DNA of 64,000 nucleotides from assembly GCF_000515215.1 (NCBI RefSeq), contig NZ_KI911557.1, positions 3,777,741-3,841,740 on the forward strand. Reading direction: 5' to 3'. The stretch comes from Methylomonas sp. 11b (GTDB lineage: Bacteria > Pseudomonadota > Gammaproteobacteria > Methylococcales > Methylomonadaceae). Below, in pieces: positions 18,326 to 27,743 of the stretch. The first letter of the stretch is position 1; each line of letters begins with the position of its first letter. Both the position numbers and the translations under genes were made by a program. Under the pieces are notes generated by a model. That model had not been told where the DNA came from. It saw nothing but the letters and a program-made list of their open reading frames with translations, and did not search any database.

Positions 18326-18685
18326 ATGGCAAATCAAAATGCAAAGGGATTTAAGCGGCTGATCAACGCCTGTTTCTTTTCGGTCGCCGGTTTCAAGGCC
18401 ACCTGGCAACATGAGGAAGCGTTTCGCCAGGAAGTAGCGCTGTTCGTGGTGACGACGCCGCTGGCAATCTGGTTCGGCCAATCCGCCATTGAAAAAGTCC
18501 TGTTAATCGGCAGCGTGGTATTGGTGTTGCTGGTGGAGTTGTTGAATTCCGCAGTGGAAGCGGTAGTGGATAGGGTGGGTTTCGAACATCACGAACTATC
18601 CGGACGAGCCAAGGATATAGGCTCGGCGGCGGTCATGCTGTCCTTGATTTGGGCCGGCGTGACTTGGGCGTTGATACTGTTATAA
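18326..18685 (+). CDS. dgkA: Diacylglycerol kinase DgkA
   Basis: Small integral membrane kinase of 119 residues that rephosphorylates diacylglycerol to phosphatidic acid. Three hydrophobic helices and the family signature ELLNSAVEAVVDR (about 71-83) with GRAKDIGSAAVM are present, including the catalytic Glu. Follows gcvH by 9 bp on the same strand, likely cotranscribed. Confidence 0.96.
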   Translation: MANQNAKGFKRLINACFFSVAGFKATWQHEEAFRQEVALFVVTTPLAIWFGQSAIEKVLLIGSVVLVLLVELLNSAVEAVVDRVGFEHHELSGRAKDIGSAAVMLSLIWAGVTWALILL

Positions 18686-18789
18686 GCGGGAAAGAGGAAG
18701 AATAGCGGTTGATTTTATCGCTTTCGTCTTGTGCCTATTTCCAACATCCGTTACCTTAGGGCCGCTGAAATCGTTAAACAAGGATAATA

Positions 18790-19722
18790 ATGAGTGCATT
18801 GATCTGTGGCTCCATGGCCTACGACACCATCATGGTGTTTCACGACAAATTTAAACATCACATCCTCCCAGAGAAAGTACATATGCTGAATGTGTCTTTC
18901 CTGGTGCCGGCCCTGCGTCGCGAATACGGCGGCTGTGCCGGTAACATCGCTTATAACCTGAAATTGTTGCAGGAAGAGCCGTCCATCATGGCGACTGTCG
19001 GCCACGATTTCGAACCCTACGCGCAATGGCTGAGCCAGTGCGGCATCTCCAGTCGTTATATCAAGGTGCTGGACGATCATTACACCGGCCAGGCCTACAT
19101 CACCACCGACGTCGACGACAATCAAATTACCGCGTTCCATCCGGGGGCGATGAGCTTTTCGCATTTAAACGCAGTGCCGGCCGACTCGGGCATTACTATC
19201 GGCATCGTCTCGCCGGACGGTAAACAAGGTATGCAGGAACATGCGCAGCAATTTGTTGAGCAAGGCATTCCGTTTATTTTCGATCCAGGCCAAGGTATGC
19301 CGATGTTCGATGGCGACGAGTTGTTGGCGTTTCTGGAACTGGCTAATTACGCCACCTTTAACGACTACGAGTCGGAATTGATGCAGCAACGCACAGGCTT
19401 GACGCTGGAGCAAATTGCCGAAAAAGTCGATGCCTTGATCATCACCTTGGGCGGCAACGGTTCCAAAGTGTATACGCGCGGCGAATGCATCGATATTCCG
19501 CCAGCCAAGCCCAAACAACTGCTGGACCCCACCGGCTGCGGCGACGCTTATCGTGCCGGTCTGCTGTACGGTTTGATCAACGATTACGATTGGGATGTTA
19601 CCGGTCGGATTGCTTCCCTGTTAGGCGCGATCAAAATCGAGCACAACGGCACCCAGAACCACACCTTTACGATGGCGGAATTCAAAAAACGCTATCAGGA
19701 TACGTTCGGTTCGACATTTTGA
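18790..19722 (+). CDS. PfkB-family carbohydrate/nucleoside kinase (adenosine kinase-like)
   Basis: Ribokinase-fold kinase of 310 residues. The N-terminal glycine motif EYGGCAGNIAYNLKLL fits substrate binding, and DPTGCGDAYRAGLLYGL (about 240-256) is the anion-hole/catalytic-base motif, with GCGD replacing the usual GAGD. Substrate is uncertain: the family includes adenosine kinase, ribokinase and fructokinases, and this sequence is closest in style to bacterial adenosine-kinase-like proteins. The stop overlaps the likely mazG start, so it is coupled to a nucleotide-pool enzyme, which favours a nucleoside substrate. Confidence 0.82.
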   Translation: MSALICGSMAYDTIMVFHDKFKHHILPEKVHMLNVSFLVPALRREYGGCAGNIAYNLKLLQEEPSIMATVGHDFEPYAQWLSQCGISSRYIKVLDDHYTGQAYITTDVDDNQITAFHPGAMSFSHLNAVPADSGITIGIVSPDGKQGMQEHAQQFVEQGIPFIFDPGQGMPMFDGDELLAFLELANYATFNDYESELMQQRTGLTLEQIAEKVDALIITLGGNGSKVYTRGECIDIPPAKPKQLLDPTGCGDAYRAGLLYGLINDYDWDVTGRIASLLGAIKIEHNGTQNHTFTMAEFKKRYQDTFGSTF

Positions 19723-19724
19723 GG

Positions 19725-20534
19725 TTGACCAAAACCCAGGAACTGCTGGCTTTGATGGCCCGCTTGCGCGACCCGGAACAGGGGTGTGCCTGGGACGTAA
19801 AGCAAGATTTCCATAGCCTGATCCCCTATACCATAGAAGAAGCTTACGAGGTGGCCGACGCCATCGAACGTAATGACTTCGATGATTTGCGCGGCGAATT
19901 GGGCGATCTGTTGTTACAAGTGGTGTTTCACTCGCAGATTGCCGAAGAACGCGGCTTATTCGACTTTGAGCAGGTGGCGGCGGCAATCAGCGAGAAACTG
20001 GTTAGCCGGCATCCGCATGTGTTTGCCGATGTCAAATTCGATACCGATGAGCAGCGCCAGCAAGCCTGGGACGCAGCCAAAGCGCAAGAACGCCGCCTGA
20101 AACAGTCCGCACAAATGACCGAAAGTGTGTTAGCCGGCGTGGCGCAAAGCCTGCCAGCCCTGGTGCAGTGCGAGAAGATTCAGAATCGCGCCGCCAGCCA
20201 CGGTTTCGATTGGCCGGCAGCGGAACCGGTATTCGACAAGGTGCGCGAAGAATTGCAAGAAGTCCACGAAGCCTGGCAGTCAGGCGATCAACCGCATATT
20301 CAGGAAGAAATCGGCGATTTGCTGCTGGTGGTCGTCAATCTGGCCCGGCATCTGAAAGTCAATCCGGAAATTGCCTTGCGCGAAGCCACTAAAAAATTCA
20401 CCCGTCGGTTTAATTACATCGAGAAGCAGGTGGAAGCCTCCGGCCGTGAGTTGCGCGATTGCGAATTGGCGGAGCTGGACGGCTTATGGAACGAAGCCAA
20501 GCGTCACTTAAAGCAATTGCAGAACAATGGCTAA
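19725..20534 (+). CDS. mazG: Nucleoside triphosphate pyrophosphohydrolase MazG
   Basis: House-cleaning enzyme hydrolysing (d)NTPs to NMP and pyrophosphate; 269 residues against 263 in E. coli. Two MazG repeats are visible, each with the metal-binding EExxE/ExxD helix: TIEEAYEVADAI...LRGELGDLLLQVVFH and VREELQEVHEAW...IQEEIGDLLLVVVNL. The start is uncertain: there is no ATG before residue 11, and TTG 19725 (or TTG 19719, overlapping the kinase stop) gives the family length with LLALMARLRDPEQGCAWD. The last 8 bases overlap the next gene. Confidence 0.93.
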   Translation: MTKTQELLALMARLRDPEQGCAWDVKQDFHSLIPYTIEEAYEVADAIERNDFDDLRGELGDLLLQVVFHSQIAEERGLFDFEQVAAAISEKLVSRHPHVFADVKFDTDEQRQQAWDAAKAQERRLKQSAQMTESVLAGVAQSLPALVQCEKIQNRAASHGFDWPAAEPVFDKVREELQEVHEAWQSGDQPHIQEEIGDLLLVVVNLARHLKVNPEIALREATKKFTRRFNYIEKQVEASGRELRDCELAELDGLWNEAKRHLKQLQNNG

Positions 20535-20991
20535 TTTGCGCAAGCGTGGCTTCAAACCCTCAAGTTACAAAGCGTACTATTTGAGTGTGCTTTTCAGCGT
20601 CTGGGTATATAGCGGCAGCGCAACGGCCGAATTATTGGGCACAATCTCTGATGACACCGCGCCGGTTAGCAAGTCGCTAGAACCCAAAACCGGCAAAAAC
20701 GACGACCGGAGAATCATCTATCGCGTCATTTGCTCGCCTGAAGATCAAGACTTACCGGACTGTGATCGATCCGCCGTGGATGACGGCAACGAAACTGCCG
20801 CATTGCCGATGCCGGATTTGCCGCCGGATAGCGCGGACCTGGCAGAGCAGTCTGCGCAGACTGACGCTGCGAAAGTTACTGCGGAGGAAAATCCGCAGAA
20901 ATCCGGGCATAAAAAAGTAGCCAAGCCTAGTAAGTCCGCAAAAAAGACGACGGCCAAAAAACCGGATAGTAAGAAAAAGCCGCGCAAATAG
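20527..20991 (+). CDS. Unknown exported protein with lysine/alanine-rich tail
   Basis: Not recognised; 154 residues. After a basic N-terminus (RKRGFKPSSYK) comes a hydrophobic stretch (about 17-33) resembling a signal peptide or anchor with an AXA-like end (SATAE). There are two cysteines (ICSPEDQDLPDC), an acidic middle and a strongly basic Lys/Ala/Pro-rich C-terminus (about 125-154) of histone-H1-like composition. The tail could bind nucleic acid or cell wall; this is only compositional. It overlaps mazG by 8 bases, so it is probably cotranscribed. Confidence 0.65.
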   Translation: MANLRKRGFKPSSYKAYYLSVLFSVWVYSGSATAELLGTISDDTAPVSKSLEPKTGKNDDRRIIYRVICSPEDQDLPDCDRSAVDDGNETAALPMPDLPPDSADLAEQSAQTDAAKVTAEENPQKSGHKKVAKPSKSAKKTTAKKPDSKKKPRK

Positions 20992-21108
20992 AGTTTAAGC
21001 TGATGCGGATTGCCAAATCGACAAAGCCCGTGGCGTGACTTTGGCGCAGGCGGAACTGCCTGCCCGGTTTATGGTCGAGTAGTTCTAAACTTTTCAAGAG
21101 GCGTCCCC

Positions 21109-22038
21109 ATGAAACTTCCCGGCATCCCTGCAATTCCCGCTTCCGAAATCACGCCACGCGAGCTGTTTTACCAGCGCCGGCATTTCATGCAGTTGGCACT
21201 GGGCGGCTCCACTGCCTTGCTTGCCGGCGCAGCCTTCGGCGGGGAAAAACTGGCGAGCAGTCTCTCCGAAGCATATGGCTTGACCGATAAATTGACGCCG
21301 CTGGAAGACGTCAGCCAATACAATAATTTTTACGAGTTCGATACCAGCAAGGAAGGTCCGGCCAAAATGGCCGGCCGTCTGAAAACCCTGCCCTGGACGG
21401 TCAGTGTGGAAGGCGAAGTCCGTAAACCCAAACAATTTGCCATAGAGGATTTACTGAAATTGGCGCCGATGCAGGAGCGCATCTACCGCTTACGGTGCGT
21501 GGAAGCTTGGTCGATGGTGATTCCCTGGCTAGGTTATCCGTTGGCGGAGTTGCTGAAACAAGTCGAGCCGACTAGTGAGGCCCGTTATGTGGAGTTCGTC
21601 AGTCTGCACGACCCCGAACAACTGCCCGGGCAGCGGCGCGCTGTCCTGGAATGGCCGTATCGCGAAGGCCTGCGCATCGACGAAGCCATGCATCCCTTGG
21701 CTTTACTGACGTTTGGCTTATACGGCGAAGTGTTACCCAATCAAAACGGGGCACCGGTCAGAATGGTGGTGCCCTGGAAATACGGCTTCAAAAGCGCCAA
21801 GTCCATCGTTAAGATTCGCTTGGTTAAACAGCAACCGACGACCAGTTGGATGCAGGCCGGCCCCAGCGAATACGGATTTTATGCCAACGTCAATCCGGAA
21901 GTCGATCACCCGCGTTGGAGTCAAGCCAAGGAACGCCGGCTGGGCGACTTTCTGAAGCGGCCAACCTTGCCGTTCAACGGCTATGCCGAGCAGGTGGCCG
22001 GTTTGTATGCCGGGATGGATTTGACAAAAAACTTTTGA
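21109..22038 (+). CDS. msrP: Periplasmic methionine-sulfoxide reductase catalytic subunit MsrP
   Basis: Molybdopterin enzyme that repairs methionine sulfoxide in periplasmic proteins; 309 residues. A twin-arginine signal ([15 protein letters not shown] at 23-24) directs folded export. Cys130 in [20 protein letters not shown] is the molybdenum ligand of the sulfite-oxidase fold. ATG 21109 follows AAGAGG by 7 bases; the frame is open 33 codons upstream but without a ribosome site. msrQ starts 4 bases after its stop. Confidence 0.95.
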   Translation: MKLPGIPAIPASEITPRELFYQRRHFMQLALGGSTALLAGAAFGGEKLASSLSEAYGLTDKLTPLEDVSQYNNFYEFDTSKEGPAKMAGRLKTLPWTVSVEGEVRKPKQFAIEDLLKLAPMQERIYRLRCVEAWSMVIPWLGYPLAELLKQVEPTSEARYVEFVSLHDPEQLPGQRRAVLEWPYREGLRIDEAMHPLALLTFGLYGEVLPNQNGAPVRMVVPWKYGFKSAKSIVKIRLVKQQPTTSWMQAGPSEYGFYANVNPEVDHPRWSQAKERRLGDFLKRPTLPFNGYAEQVAGLYAGMDLTKNF

Positions 22039-22041
22039 ACA

Positions 22042-22674
22042 GTGAACTGGAAAACTCTTGACGATCAAAACCTTCGCCGTCATAAAGTGCTGGCGTTTTT
22101 GGCGGCTTTGCTACCCTTGGCGCTATTGCTGACTGCGGTCTGGCAAGACCAATTGGGCGCCAACCCCATCGAAAAAATCACCCATAACACCGGTTACTGG
22201 ACATTGACGTTTTTGCTGATAAGTATCGGCGTCACGCCGCTGCGGCAACTGAGCGGCGCAAGCTGGCTTATCCGGCTTAGACGTATGCTGGGATTGTTTG
22301 CCTTTTTCTACGCCTGTCTGCACTTTCTGACTTATCTGGTTTTGGACCAGTTTTTCGATTGGTCGGCAATAGCCAAAGATATCCTGAAACGTCCCTACAT
22401 TACTATCGGTTTTACGGCGTTCTTGTTCCTGATTCCTTTGGCCGTAACCTCCACCAATGCGATGCAGCGCCGGCTCGGCGGCAAAAATTGGAAACGCTTG
22501 CACCGTATGGTTTACCCGATTGCCGCTGCAGGGGTGGTGCATTTTGCCTGGCTAGTCAAAAAAGATCTGAGCCGGCCGCTGCTGTTCGGCGGGATACTGG
22601 CTTTGTTACTGGCCTTGCGCTGGTTTTATAAAATTAAATCTGCCCGTTTACGTCGTTCGTATTCGTCGATATAG
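22042..22674 (+). CDS. msrQ: Heme-binding membrane subunit MsrQ
   Basis: Inner-membrane cytochrome b-like protein of 210 residues that passes electrons from the respiratory chain to MsrP. Six hydrophobic segments with conserved histidines (ACLHFLTYL, KRLHRMVYPIAAAGVVHF) fit heme coordination as in the ferric-reductase superfamily. The start is GTG 22042, 4 bases after msrP, so translation is coupled. Confidence 0.94.
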   Translation: MNWKTLDDQNLRRHKVLAFLAALLPLALLLTAVWQDQLGANPIEKITHNTGYWTLTFLLISIGVTPLRQLSGASWLIRLRRMLGLFAFFYACLHFLTYLVLDQFFDWSAIAKDILKRPYITIGFTAFLFLIPLAVTSTNAMQRRLGGKNWKRLHRMVYPIAAAGVVHFAWLVKKDLSRPLLFGGILALLLALRWFYKIKSARLRRSYSSI

Positions 22675-22697
22675 GCTAGGCTTACACGTTTTACGAT

Positions 22698-23231
22698 GTG
22701 CAAAGGGATGCTCAGTTGCAAATCATCAGACCGAATGTAATCGATTTCGAAGCTTCCGGGTTTGGCTTCGATAGTTATCCCATCGAAGTAGGCGTGGTAT
22801 TGGGAAACGGGCAAAAATATTGCGCGTTGATCAAGCCTGCCAGTGACTGGACTTATTGGGACGCGCAGGCCGAACGGGTGCACGGCCTCAGTCGAGAGAC
22901 TTTAATCAGTTATGGAAAGCCCATCGCTCTGGTGGCCAGCGAATTGAATGATTTTTTAGCCGGTAAAACGGTGTATAGCGATGGCTGGGTGGTCGATAAG
23001 CCTTGGTTATCTCGCTTGTTTTTTCGCTGCGGCGTACAGCCGGGCTTTTATCTCAGCGCGTTGGAAATGATATTGAAAGAAGCGCAAATGGACATCTGGA
23101 CCCAAACCAAACGGCAAGTGATTCAGGATATGGCCTTGTTGCGGCATCGGGCCAGTACCGATGCCTTAATCATTCAGGAAACCTATGCCCGTACCCGGCA
23201 ATTGATTAACAGCGGCTTCACGCCGGCTTGA
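22698..23231 (+). CDS. DnaQ-like 3'-5' exonuclease family protein
   Basis: Predicted DEDD-type exonuclease of 177 residues. VIDFEASGFG near the start supplies the D-x-E metal pair of ExoI; GKTVYSDGWVVDKPWLSRLF gives a further Asp (ExoII), and RHRASTDAL carries a H-x4-D (ExoIII) arrangement. The stretch IEVGVVLGNGQKYCALIKP is typical of these proteins. GTG 22698 is the longest start, but TTG 22716 sits 6-7 bases after AAAGGGA and would begin MQIIRPNVIDFE, perhaps the true start. Substrate unknown. Follows msrQ by 23 bp. Confidence 0.72.
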   Translation: MQRDAQLQIIRPNVIDFEASGFGFDSYPIEVGVVLGNGQKYCALIKPASDWTYWDAQAERVHGLSRETLISYGKPIALVASELNDFLAGKTVYSDGWVVDKPWLSRLFFRCGVQPGFYLSALEMILKEAQMDIWTQTKRQVIQDMALLRHRASTDALIIQETYARTRQLINSGFTPA

Positions 23232-23366
23232 GGTTGAATTGATTGCCGAAATTCGCCTTTTGGAGCGCAACGAATTTGCCAAAAGTTGATAACTGACCGT
23301 GGCCTTGATAGCCTATGCCGCCGGTCGAAGCTTAGCGGCGTATTTGGCGGAAAACAATTTGAGCCA

Positions 23367-23382
23367 GGGTTGGCGCCAACCC
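23367..23382. repeat. 16-bp perfect palindrome upstream of a small gene
   Basis: GGGTTGGCGCCAACCC is self-complementary over its full length and lies 39 bp before the ATG of the 109-aa gene, next to an A/T-rich TATAAT-like segment (23389-23394). Position suits an operator; no regulator is identified. Confidence 0.45.
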
Positions 23383-23420
23383 GATAATTATAATAAACGA
23401 GAAAATCGAGAGCTCGCATC

Positions 23421-23750
23421 ATGAAACTGGAAACCCAATTTAGCAATCAGCAACTCAAACGCATCAACGTTCAGGGCATTTTGTATATGTGTTCTTGCCC
23501 GTCGCAGGTTGGCGGACAAATCGATAGCTTGCGCAAGCTGTTTGACTATCAGGCCAATTGCTCCGAGCGCAGCGGCAGCGAGGTGCAAACCAGAGTACAT
23601 CAGCGCATCGCCGATGCTACCCAGAAAGCCCATTTGATCATGGAAGAATGCCTGAAAGATGTGCTGGAGCTGGAAGGCTGGGATCCGGAAACCCTGGAAA
23701 TGCCGGCCGGCCTGCGGACTTTGCTGGAACAAGAGATAGACAGCGAGTGA
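23421..23750 (+). CDS. Conserved-looking small protein of unknown function
   Basis: Not recognised; 109 residues, no signal or membrane segment. Three cysteines cluster early (YMCSCPSQ and YQANCSE), the middle is helical (VQTRVHQRIADATQKAHLIMEECLKDVLELEGW) and the end acidic. Composition and codon use match neighbouring genes, so it is probably real. AGAGCTCGCATC precedes the ATG with a weak GAG ribosome site. A perfect palindrome lies in its promoter region and a hairpin follows, so it is probably a single-gene transcript. Confidence 0.72.
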   Translation: MKLETQFSNQQLKRINVQGILYMCSCPSQVGGQIDSLRKLFDYQANCSERSGSEVQTRVHQRIADATQKAHLIMEECLKDVLELEGWDPETLEMPAGLRTLLEQEIDSE

Positions 23751-23782
23751 GTAAACGCGGGCATTCCTTGGTCGAGAACATG

Positions 23783-23808
23783 CGCTGGATTAACGTGAAT
23801 ATCCAGCG
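23783..23808 (+). terminator. Hairpin after the 109-aa gene
   Basis: CGCTGGAT / ATCCAGCG, perfect 8-bp stem with a 10-base loop, 33 bp past the stop. The following TTGATTAG is only weakly U-rich, so terminator activity is tentative. Confidence 0.4.
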
Positions 23809-23865
23809 TTGATTAGCTTAGCCCATTTGATTTTTCCGCACTGCACGTGTGCCGGGCTGCATTCG

Positions 23866-24315
23866 TCATTGCACGTATTTCTTTTCCAATTCCCGCGATA
23901 GGGCTTCGGCTTCCTCATCGGACATATTTTCCAATTCTTGTAGGCTTTTGCCGGTCACTTGTTTTACCGCCGCTGCGCCTTGGCCTTGACTAAGCGCACT
24001 GCGAGCTTCCTGAGCCAAGCGATTGGCGTCTTCCGTGGTTTGTTTGATCTTGGCGTCGTACAGACGATTCACTTCTGCATCCGATTTGCCCTTGGCCGCC
24101 GCGCCCAGGTTTTTACGCTTACTGCCCATCATCTCCCGGTTTGCCTTGGCATTGGCTTCGTTAATCAATTTTTGCGCCTCACGTGCCCTGGCTTGTTCGG
24201 CGCGCTGGGTAGCTTCGCGCTGTGCTTGTTCTTGAGCTTCCAGTTCCGGGTCCCAATCCGCCGGGGCATTGGTGTTAAAAATCGTCAGTAACATCAGCAC
24301 GATAACGCGGTTCAT
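23866..24315 (-). CDS. Exported, alanine/glutamine-rich helical protein of unknown function
   Basis: Not recognised; 149 residues. A signal peptide (MNRVIVLMLLTIFNTNAPA) is followed by a long charged helix-forming region (EAQEQAQREATQRAEQARAREAQ and onward) with coiled-coil character, and a GAAAVKQVTGKSLQELE segment. No cysteine. It converges with the 109-aa gene and is divergent from the hydrogenase locus, so it probably has its own promoter in the 24316-24846 gap. Possibly a periplasmic structural or chaperone-like protein, which is only a guess. Confidence 0.7.
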   Translation of the reverse strand: MNRVIVLMLLTIFNTNAPADWDPELEAQEQAQREATQRAEQARAREAQKLINEANAKANREMMGSKRKNLGAAAKGKSDAEVNRLYDAKIKQTTEDANRLAQEARSALSQGQGAAAVKQVTGKSLQELENMSDEEAEALSRELEKKYVQ

Positions 24316-24846
24316 AAGAGCTCTCCCGGCGATGCGGTGGAACGGACTTTAGTGCCGTCTCCGCTTAATTATTTTGAGTTAATCCCGTCTTCAAAGGCTT
24401 CGAGGACGGTTATTCACTTTAGTCGCCTCCGCTTGGGGCTGTCAACCAAGTGCTGGACAGGTTTTCGAAGCCCCATTCTAAAAGCTATGCATATGTCGTA
24501 TTTCTGGCAATCATTGTGTAGTTTTGTTGGGTTTGTTAGTTAGCAGACAGAGGGTAAGCCGCGTTAAACGCTAATAGTCCCACTAATGCAAAGGTTTTAA
24601 CGTTGCCCTATGGCCGGCATAGATGTTGCTCTGGCAAGGCGGGGCAACGCTGGTTCTTAGTGTTGTCACCTAAATAATAACAAGCAAAGGTTTTCAAACT
24701 TCCGGCGAATTCCGGCCGGCATAGCTGCGGGGGCGGCTTTGAAAACCTGCTATTAAAGCTACTGGATAACAACCATCAGCGCCGAACCTCGCGCGGTGTC
24801 GTCAAGCCAGTCACTTTAATTAGCCACAACGACGACTGGAGTGTCC
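24316..24846. other. 530-bp control region upstream of the hydrogenase operon
   Basis: No gene seen. It should hold the promoter of the exported 149-aa gene (left) and the main hydrogenase promoter (right). I looked for a sigma-54 site (GG-N10-GC): the nearest, around 24632 (TGGCAAGGCGGGGCAAC), has spacing one base short, so I do not call it. The clearest structure is the spaced inverted repeat at 24688-24748, described separately. Confidence 0.5.
24688..24748. repeat. Spaced inverted repeat in the hydrogenase promoter region
   Basis: AGGTTTTCAAA (24688-24698) and TTTGAAAACCT (24738-24748) are perfect 11-bp inverses separated by 39 bases that include CCGGCGAATTCCGGCCGG. It lies about 100 bp before the hupS start and could be a two-site operator or an mRNA-leader stem. 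Confidence 0.5.
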
Positions 24847-25938
24847 ATGATCGAAACCTTTTACGATGTGATGCGCAGGCAAGGCATCACCCGCCGCAGT
24901 TTTCTGAAATTTTGCAGTTTAACCGCCGCCTCGCTGGGCCTATCGCCGGCATTCGCGCCGAAAATTGCCCACGCGATGGAAACCAAGCCGCGTATCCCGG
25001 TATTGTGGCTGCACGGCTTGGAATGCACCTGTTGCTCGGAGTCGTTTATTCGCTCCGGCCATCCGCTAGCCAAAGACGTGATTTTGTCGATGTTGTCGCT
25101 GGATTACGACGACACCATCATGGCCGCCGCCGGCCATAATGCCGAAGCTATCGTCACCGAGATTGTCGAAAAATACAAAGGCAATTACATTCTGGCCGTA
25201 GAAGGTAATCCGCCGCTGGCCGAAGACGGCATGTATTGCATCATCGGCGGCAAGCCGTTTGTTGAGCAACTGAAATATGCCGCAGAGAGTTGCAAAGCTA
25301 TCATTTCCTGGGGTTCTTGCGCTTCTTGGGGTTGCGTACAAGCCGCCAAGCCTAATCCCACTCGGGCGACGCCGGTACATAAAGTCCCCGGTTTAGCCGA
25401 CAAGCCGATTATTAAGGTGCCTGGTTGCCCACCGATTGCGGAAGTGATGACCGCCGTGGTGGCTTATCTATTGACCTTCGACAAATTGCCGACCCTGGAT
25501 AAACAAGGCCGGCCGCAAATGTTCTACAGCCAGCGCATCCACGACAAATGCTATAGACGGCCGCATTTCGATGCCGGCCAGTTTGTCGAACAATGGGACG
25601 ACGAAGCCGCCCGCCAAGGTCATTGCCTTTACAAAATGGGTTGCAAAGGACCGACCACTTATAACGCCTGCTCCACGGTGAAATGGAACGAAGGCACCTC
25701 CTTTCCGATTCAATCGGGCCACGGCTGTATCGGTTGTTCCGAGGATGGTTTCTGGGATAAAGGCAGCTTTTACGACCGCCTCACCGGCATCAATCAATTT
25801 GGTATCGAAGCCAACGCCGATGTGGTCGGCGGAACCGCCGCAGCGATTGTAGGTGCCGGCGTCGCCGCGCATGCGGGTTTGACGGCCTTGAGTCGCGCCA
25901 AACAGTCCGGGGATAAACAACCAGGAGCAGAACAATAA
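24847..25938 (+). CDS. hupS: Uptake [NiFe]-hydrogenase small subunit, oxygen-tolerant type
   Basis: Iron-sulfur electron-transfer subunit of a membrane-bound periplasmic H2-oxidising enzyme; 363 residues. Twin-arginine signal TRRSFLKF (RR at 16-17). Proximal-cluster region [11 protein letters not shown] gives Cys60, Cys62 and Cys63, and [10 protein letters not shown] adds two more; with the GCPP cysteine this makes the six-Cys pattern of [4Fe-3S] clusters in oxygen-tolerant enzymes such as E. coli Hyd-1. Medial/distal cluster motifs [15 protein letters not shown] and [14 protein letters not shown] follow, then a C-terminal membrane anchor (about 325-350). ATG 24847 is preferred to GTG 24841 because CTGGAG lies 5 bases before it. 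Stop overlaps hupL start. Confidence 0.97.
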   Translation: MIETFYDVMRRQGITRRSFLKFCSLTAASLGLSPAFAPKIAHAMETKPRIPVLWLHGLECTCCSESFIRSGHPLAKDVILSMLSLDYDDTIMAAAGHNAEAIVTEIVEKYKGNYILAVEGNPPLAEDGMYCIIGGKPFVEQLKYAAESCKAIISWGSCASWGCVQAAKPNPTRATPVHKVPGLADKPIIKVPGCPPIAEVMTAVVAYLLTFDKLPTLDKQGRPQMFYSQRIHDKCYRRPHFDAGQFVEQWDDEAARQGHCLYKMGCKGPTTYNACSTVKWNEGTSFPIQSGHGCIGCSEDGFWDKGSFYDRLTGINQFGIEANADVVGGTAAAIVGAGVAAHAGLTALSRAKQSGDKQPGAEQ

Positions 25939-27734
25939 TGACAGTCCGAAACACCCCCAATGGTTTTAATTTAAACGACGCCGGTCGCCGCGTCGTGGTC
26001 GATCCGGTTACCCGCATCGAAGGCCACATGCGCTGCGAAGTCAACATCGACGACGACAACATCATCCGTAACGCTATCTCCAGCGGCACCATGTGGCGCG
26101 GCCTGGAAGTGATTTTAAAAGGCCGCGATCCGCGCGACGCCTGGGCCTTCGTGCAACGCATTTGCGGCGTCTGCACCGGTACCCACGCATTGACCTCGGT
26201 GAGGGCGGTCGAAGATGCCTTGAAAATCAAGATCCCGGAAAATGCCAATTCGATCCGCAACATCATGCAGCTCAGTCTGCAAGCGCACGATCACTTGGTG
26301 CATTTCTATCATTTGCATGCCTTGGACTGGGTGAATCCGGTCAATGCTTTGAAGGCCGATCCGGTGGCAACCTCTGCTTTGCAGCAACAGATTTCGCCGA
26401 GCAATCCCAAGTCTTCGCCGGGCTATTTCCGCGACACGCAAAACCGCCTGAAAAAGTTCGTCGAATCCGGCCAGCTCGGCCCGTTCAAGAACGGTTACTG
26501 GACTAATCCGGCCTATTTGCTGCCACCGGAAGCCGATTTGCTGGCCGTGACCCATTATCTGGAAGCGCTGGATTTTCAAAAAGACATCATGAAAATCCGC
26601 ACCATCTTCGGCGGCAAAGATCCGCATCCGAATTGGCTGGTCGGCGGCGTGCCGTGCGCGATCAATCTGGACGGTGTTGGCGCGGTCGGCGCTATTAATA
26701 TGGAGCGGCTGAATCTGGTGTCCTCCATCATCGACCGCACCATCACCTTTATCGATCAGGTTTATATTCCGGATTTACTGGCGATTGCTCAGTTCTACAA
26801 AGGCTGGATGTACGGCGGTGGTTTGGCCGGCGCCAGCATGCTGTCTTACGGCGATATTCCGGACAAGGCCAACGATTACTCCGCCGCTAACCTCTTAATG
26901 CCGCGCGGCGCGATCATCAACGGCGATCTGACGAAAGTTCATGAAGTGGACTTGACCGACCCAGAGCAAATCAAGGAATACGTACCGCACTCCTGGTACA
27001 GATACCCGGACGAAGCGCTGGGTCTGCATCCTTATGACGGCATCACCGAACCGAACTACAAAATCGGCGCCAAAACCAAGGGCGACCGCACCAATATTCA
27101 GGAACTGGACGAAAGCGCCAAATATTCCTGGATCAAAGCCCCACGCTGGCGCGGCCACGCTATGGAGGTTGGCCCGCTAGCCCGTTACGTAATTGGCTAT
27201 GCGCAAGGCAACAAAGAAATCACCGAGCAAATCAATTTTGTCCTGAAAACTCTGGACGTGCCGGTCAGTGCCTTGTTCTCGACCTTGGGCAGAACCGCCG
27301 CGCGTGGTTTGGAAGCGCAATGGGCCGCCGGCAAGATGCGCTATTTCATGGACAAACTAATCACCAATCTGAAAGCCGGCGATCTCAGCACGGCTAATGT
27401 CGAGCGTTGGGATCCGGAAACCTGGCCGAGCAACGTCAAAGGCGTCGGTTTCACCGAAGCCCCGCGCGGCGCATTGGGTCATTGGTTGAAAATCGAAGAT
27501 ACCAAAATCGCCAACTATCAATGCGTGGTGCCGACCACCTGGAACGGTTCGCCCCGCGACGAGCAAGGCAATATCGGCGCGTTCGAGGCTTCTTTGATGA
27601 ACACCAAGGTCGAGGTGCCGGACGAACCCGTGGAAATTTTGCGCACACTGCATAGTTTCGACCCGTGTTTGGCTTGCTCCACGCATGTGATCAGCCCCGA
27701 CGGTACAGAATTAACCCGCGTCCAAGTCAGATAA
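25938..27734 (+). CDS. hupL: Uptake [NiFe]-hydrogenase large subunit
   Basis: Catalytic subunit of 598 residues holding the NiFe(CN)2CO site where H2 is split. L1 motif [10 protein letters not shown] gives Cys76 and Cys79; L2 motif DPCLACSTH gives Cys577 and Cys580. HupD should remove the last 15 residues after His583 once nickel is inserted. Near the N-terminus [14 protein letters not shown] is the classic group 1 signature. ATG overlaps the hupS stop (TAATG), so the two subunits are translated together. It travels to the periplasm with hupS on the latter's Tat signal. Confidence 0.98.
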   Translation: MTVRNTPNGFNLNDAGRRVVVDPVTRIEGHMRCEVNIDDDNIIRNAISSGTMWRGLEVILKGRDPRDAWAFVQRICGVCTGTHALTSVRAVEDALKIKIPENANSIRNIMQLSLQAHDHLVHFYHLHALDWVNPVNALKADPVATSALQQQISPSNPKSSPGYFRDTQNRLKKFVESGQLGPFKNGYWTNPAYLLPPEADLLAVTHYLEALDFQKDIMKIRTIFGGKDPHPNWLVGGVPCAINLDGVGAVGAINMERLNLVSSIIDRTITFIDQVYIPDLLAIAQFYKGWMYGGGLAGASMLSYGDIPDKANDYSAANLLMPRGAIINGDLTKVHEVDLTDPEQIKEYVPHSWYRYPDEALGLHPYDGITEPNYKIGAKTKGDRTNIQELDESAKYSWIKAPRWRGHAMEVGPLARYVIGYAQGNKEITEQINFVLKTLDVPVSALFSTLGRTAARGLEAQWAAGKMRYFMDKLITNLKAGDLSTANVERWDPETWPSNVKGVGFTEAPRGALGHWLKIEDTKIANYQCVVPTTWNGSPRDEQGNIGAFEASLMNTKVEVPDEPVEILRTLHSFDPCLACSTHVISPDGTELTRVQVR

Positions 27735-27743
27735 GGAATAGCC

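Noticed and set aside
24620..24650. Possible sigma-54 promoter for hupS
   Set aside because: GG and GC elements are present but spaced one base short of the 10-base rule and TTGCA is missing.
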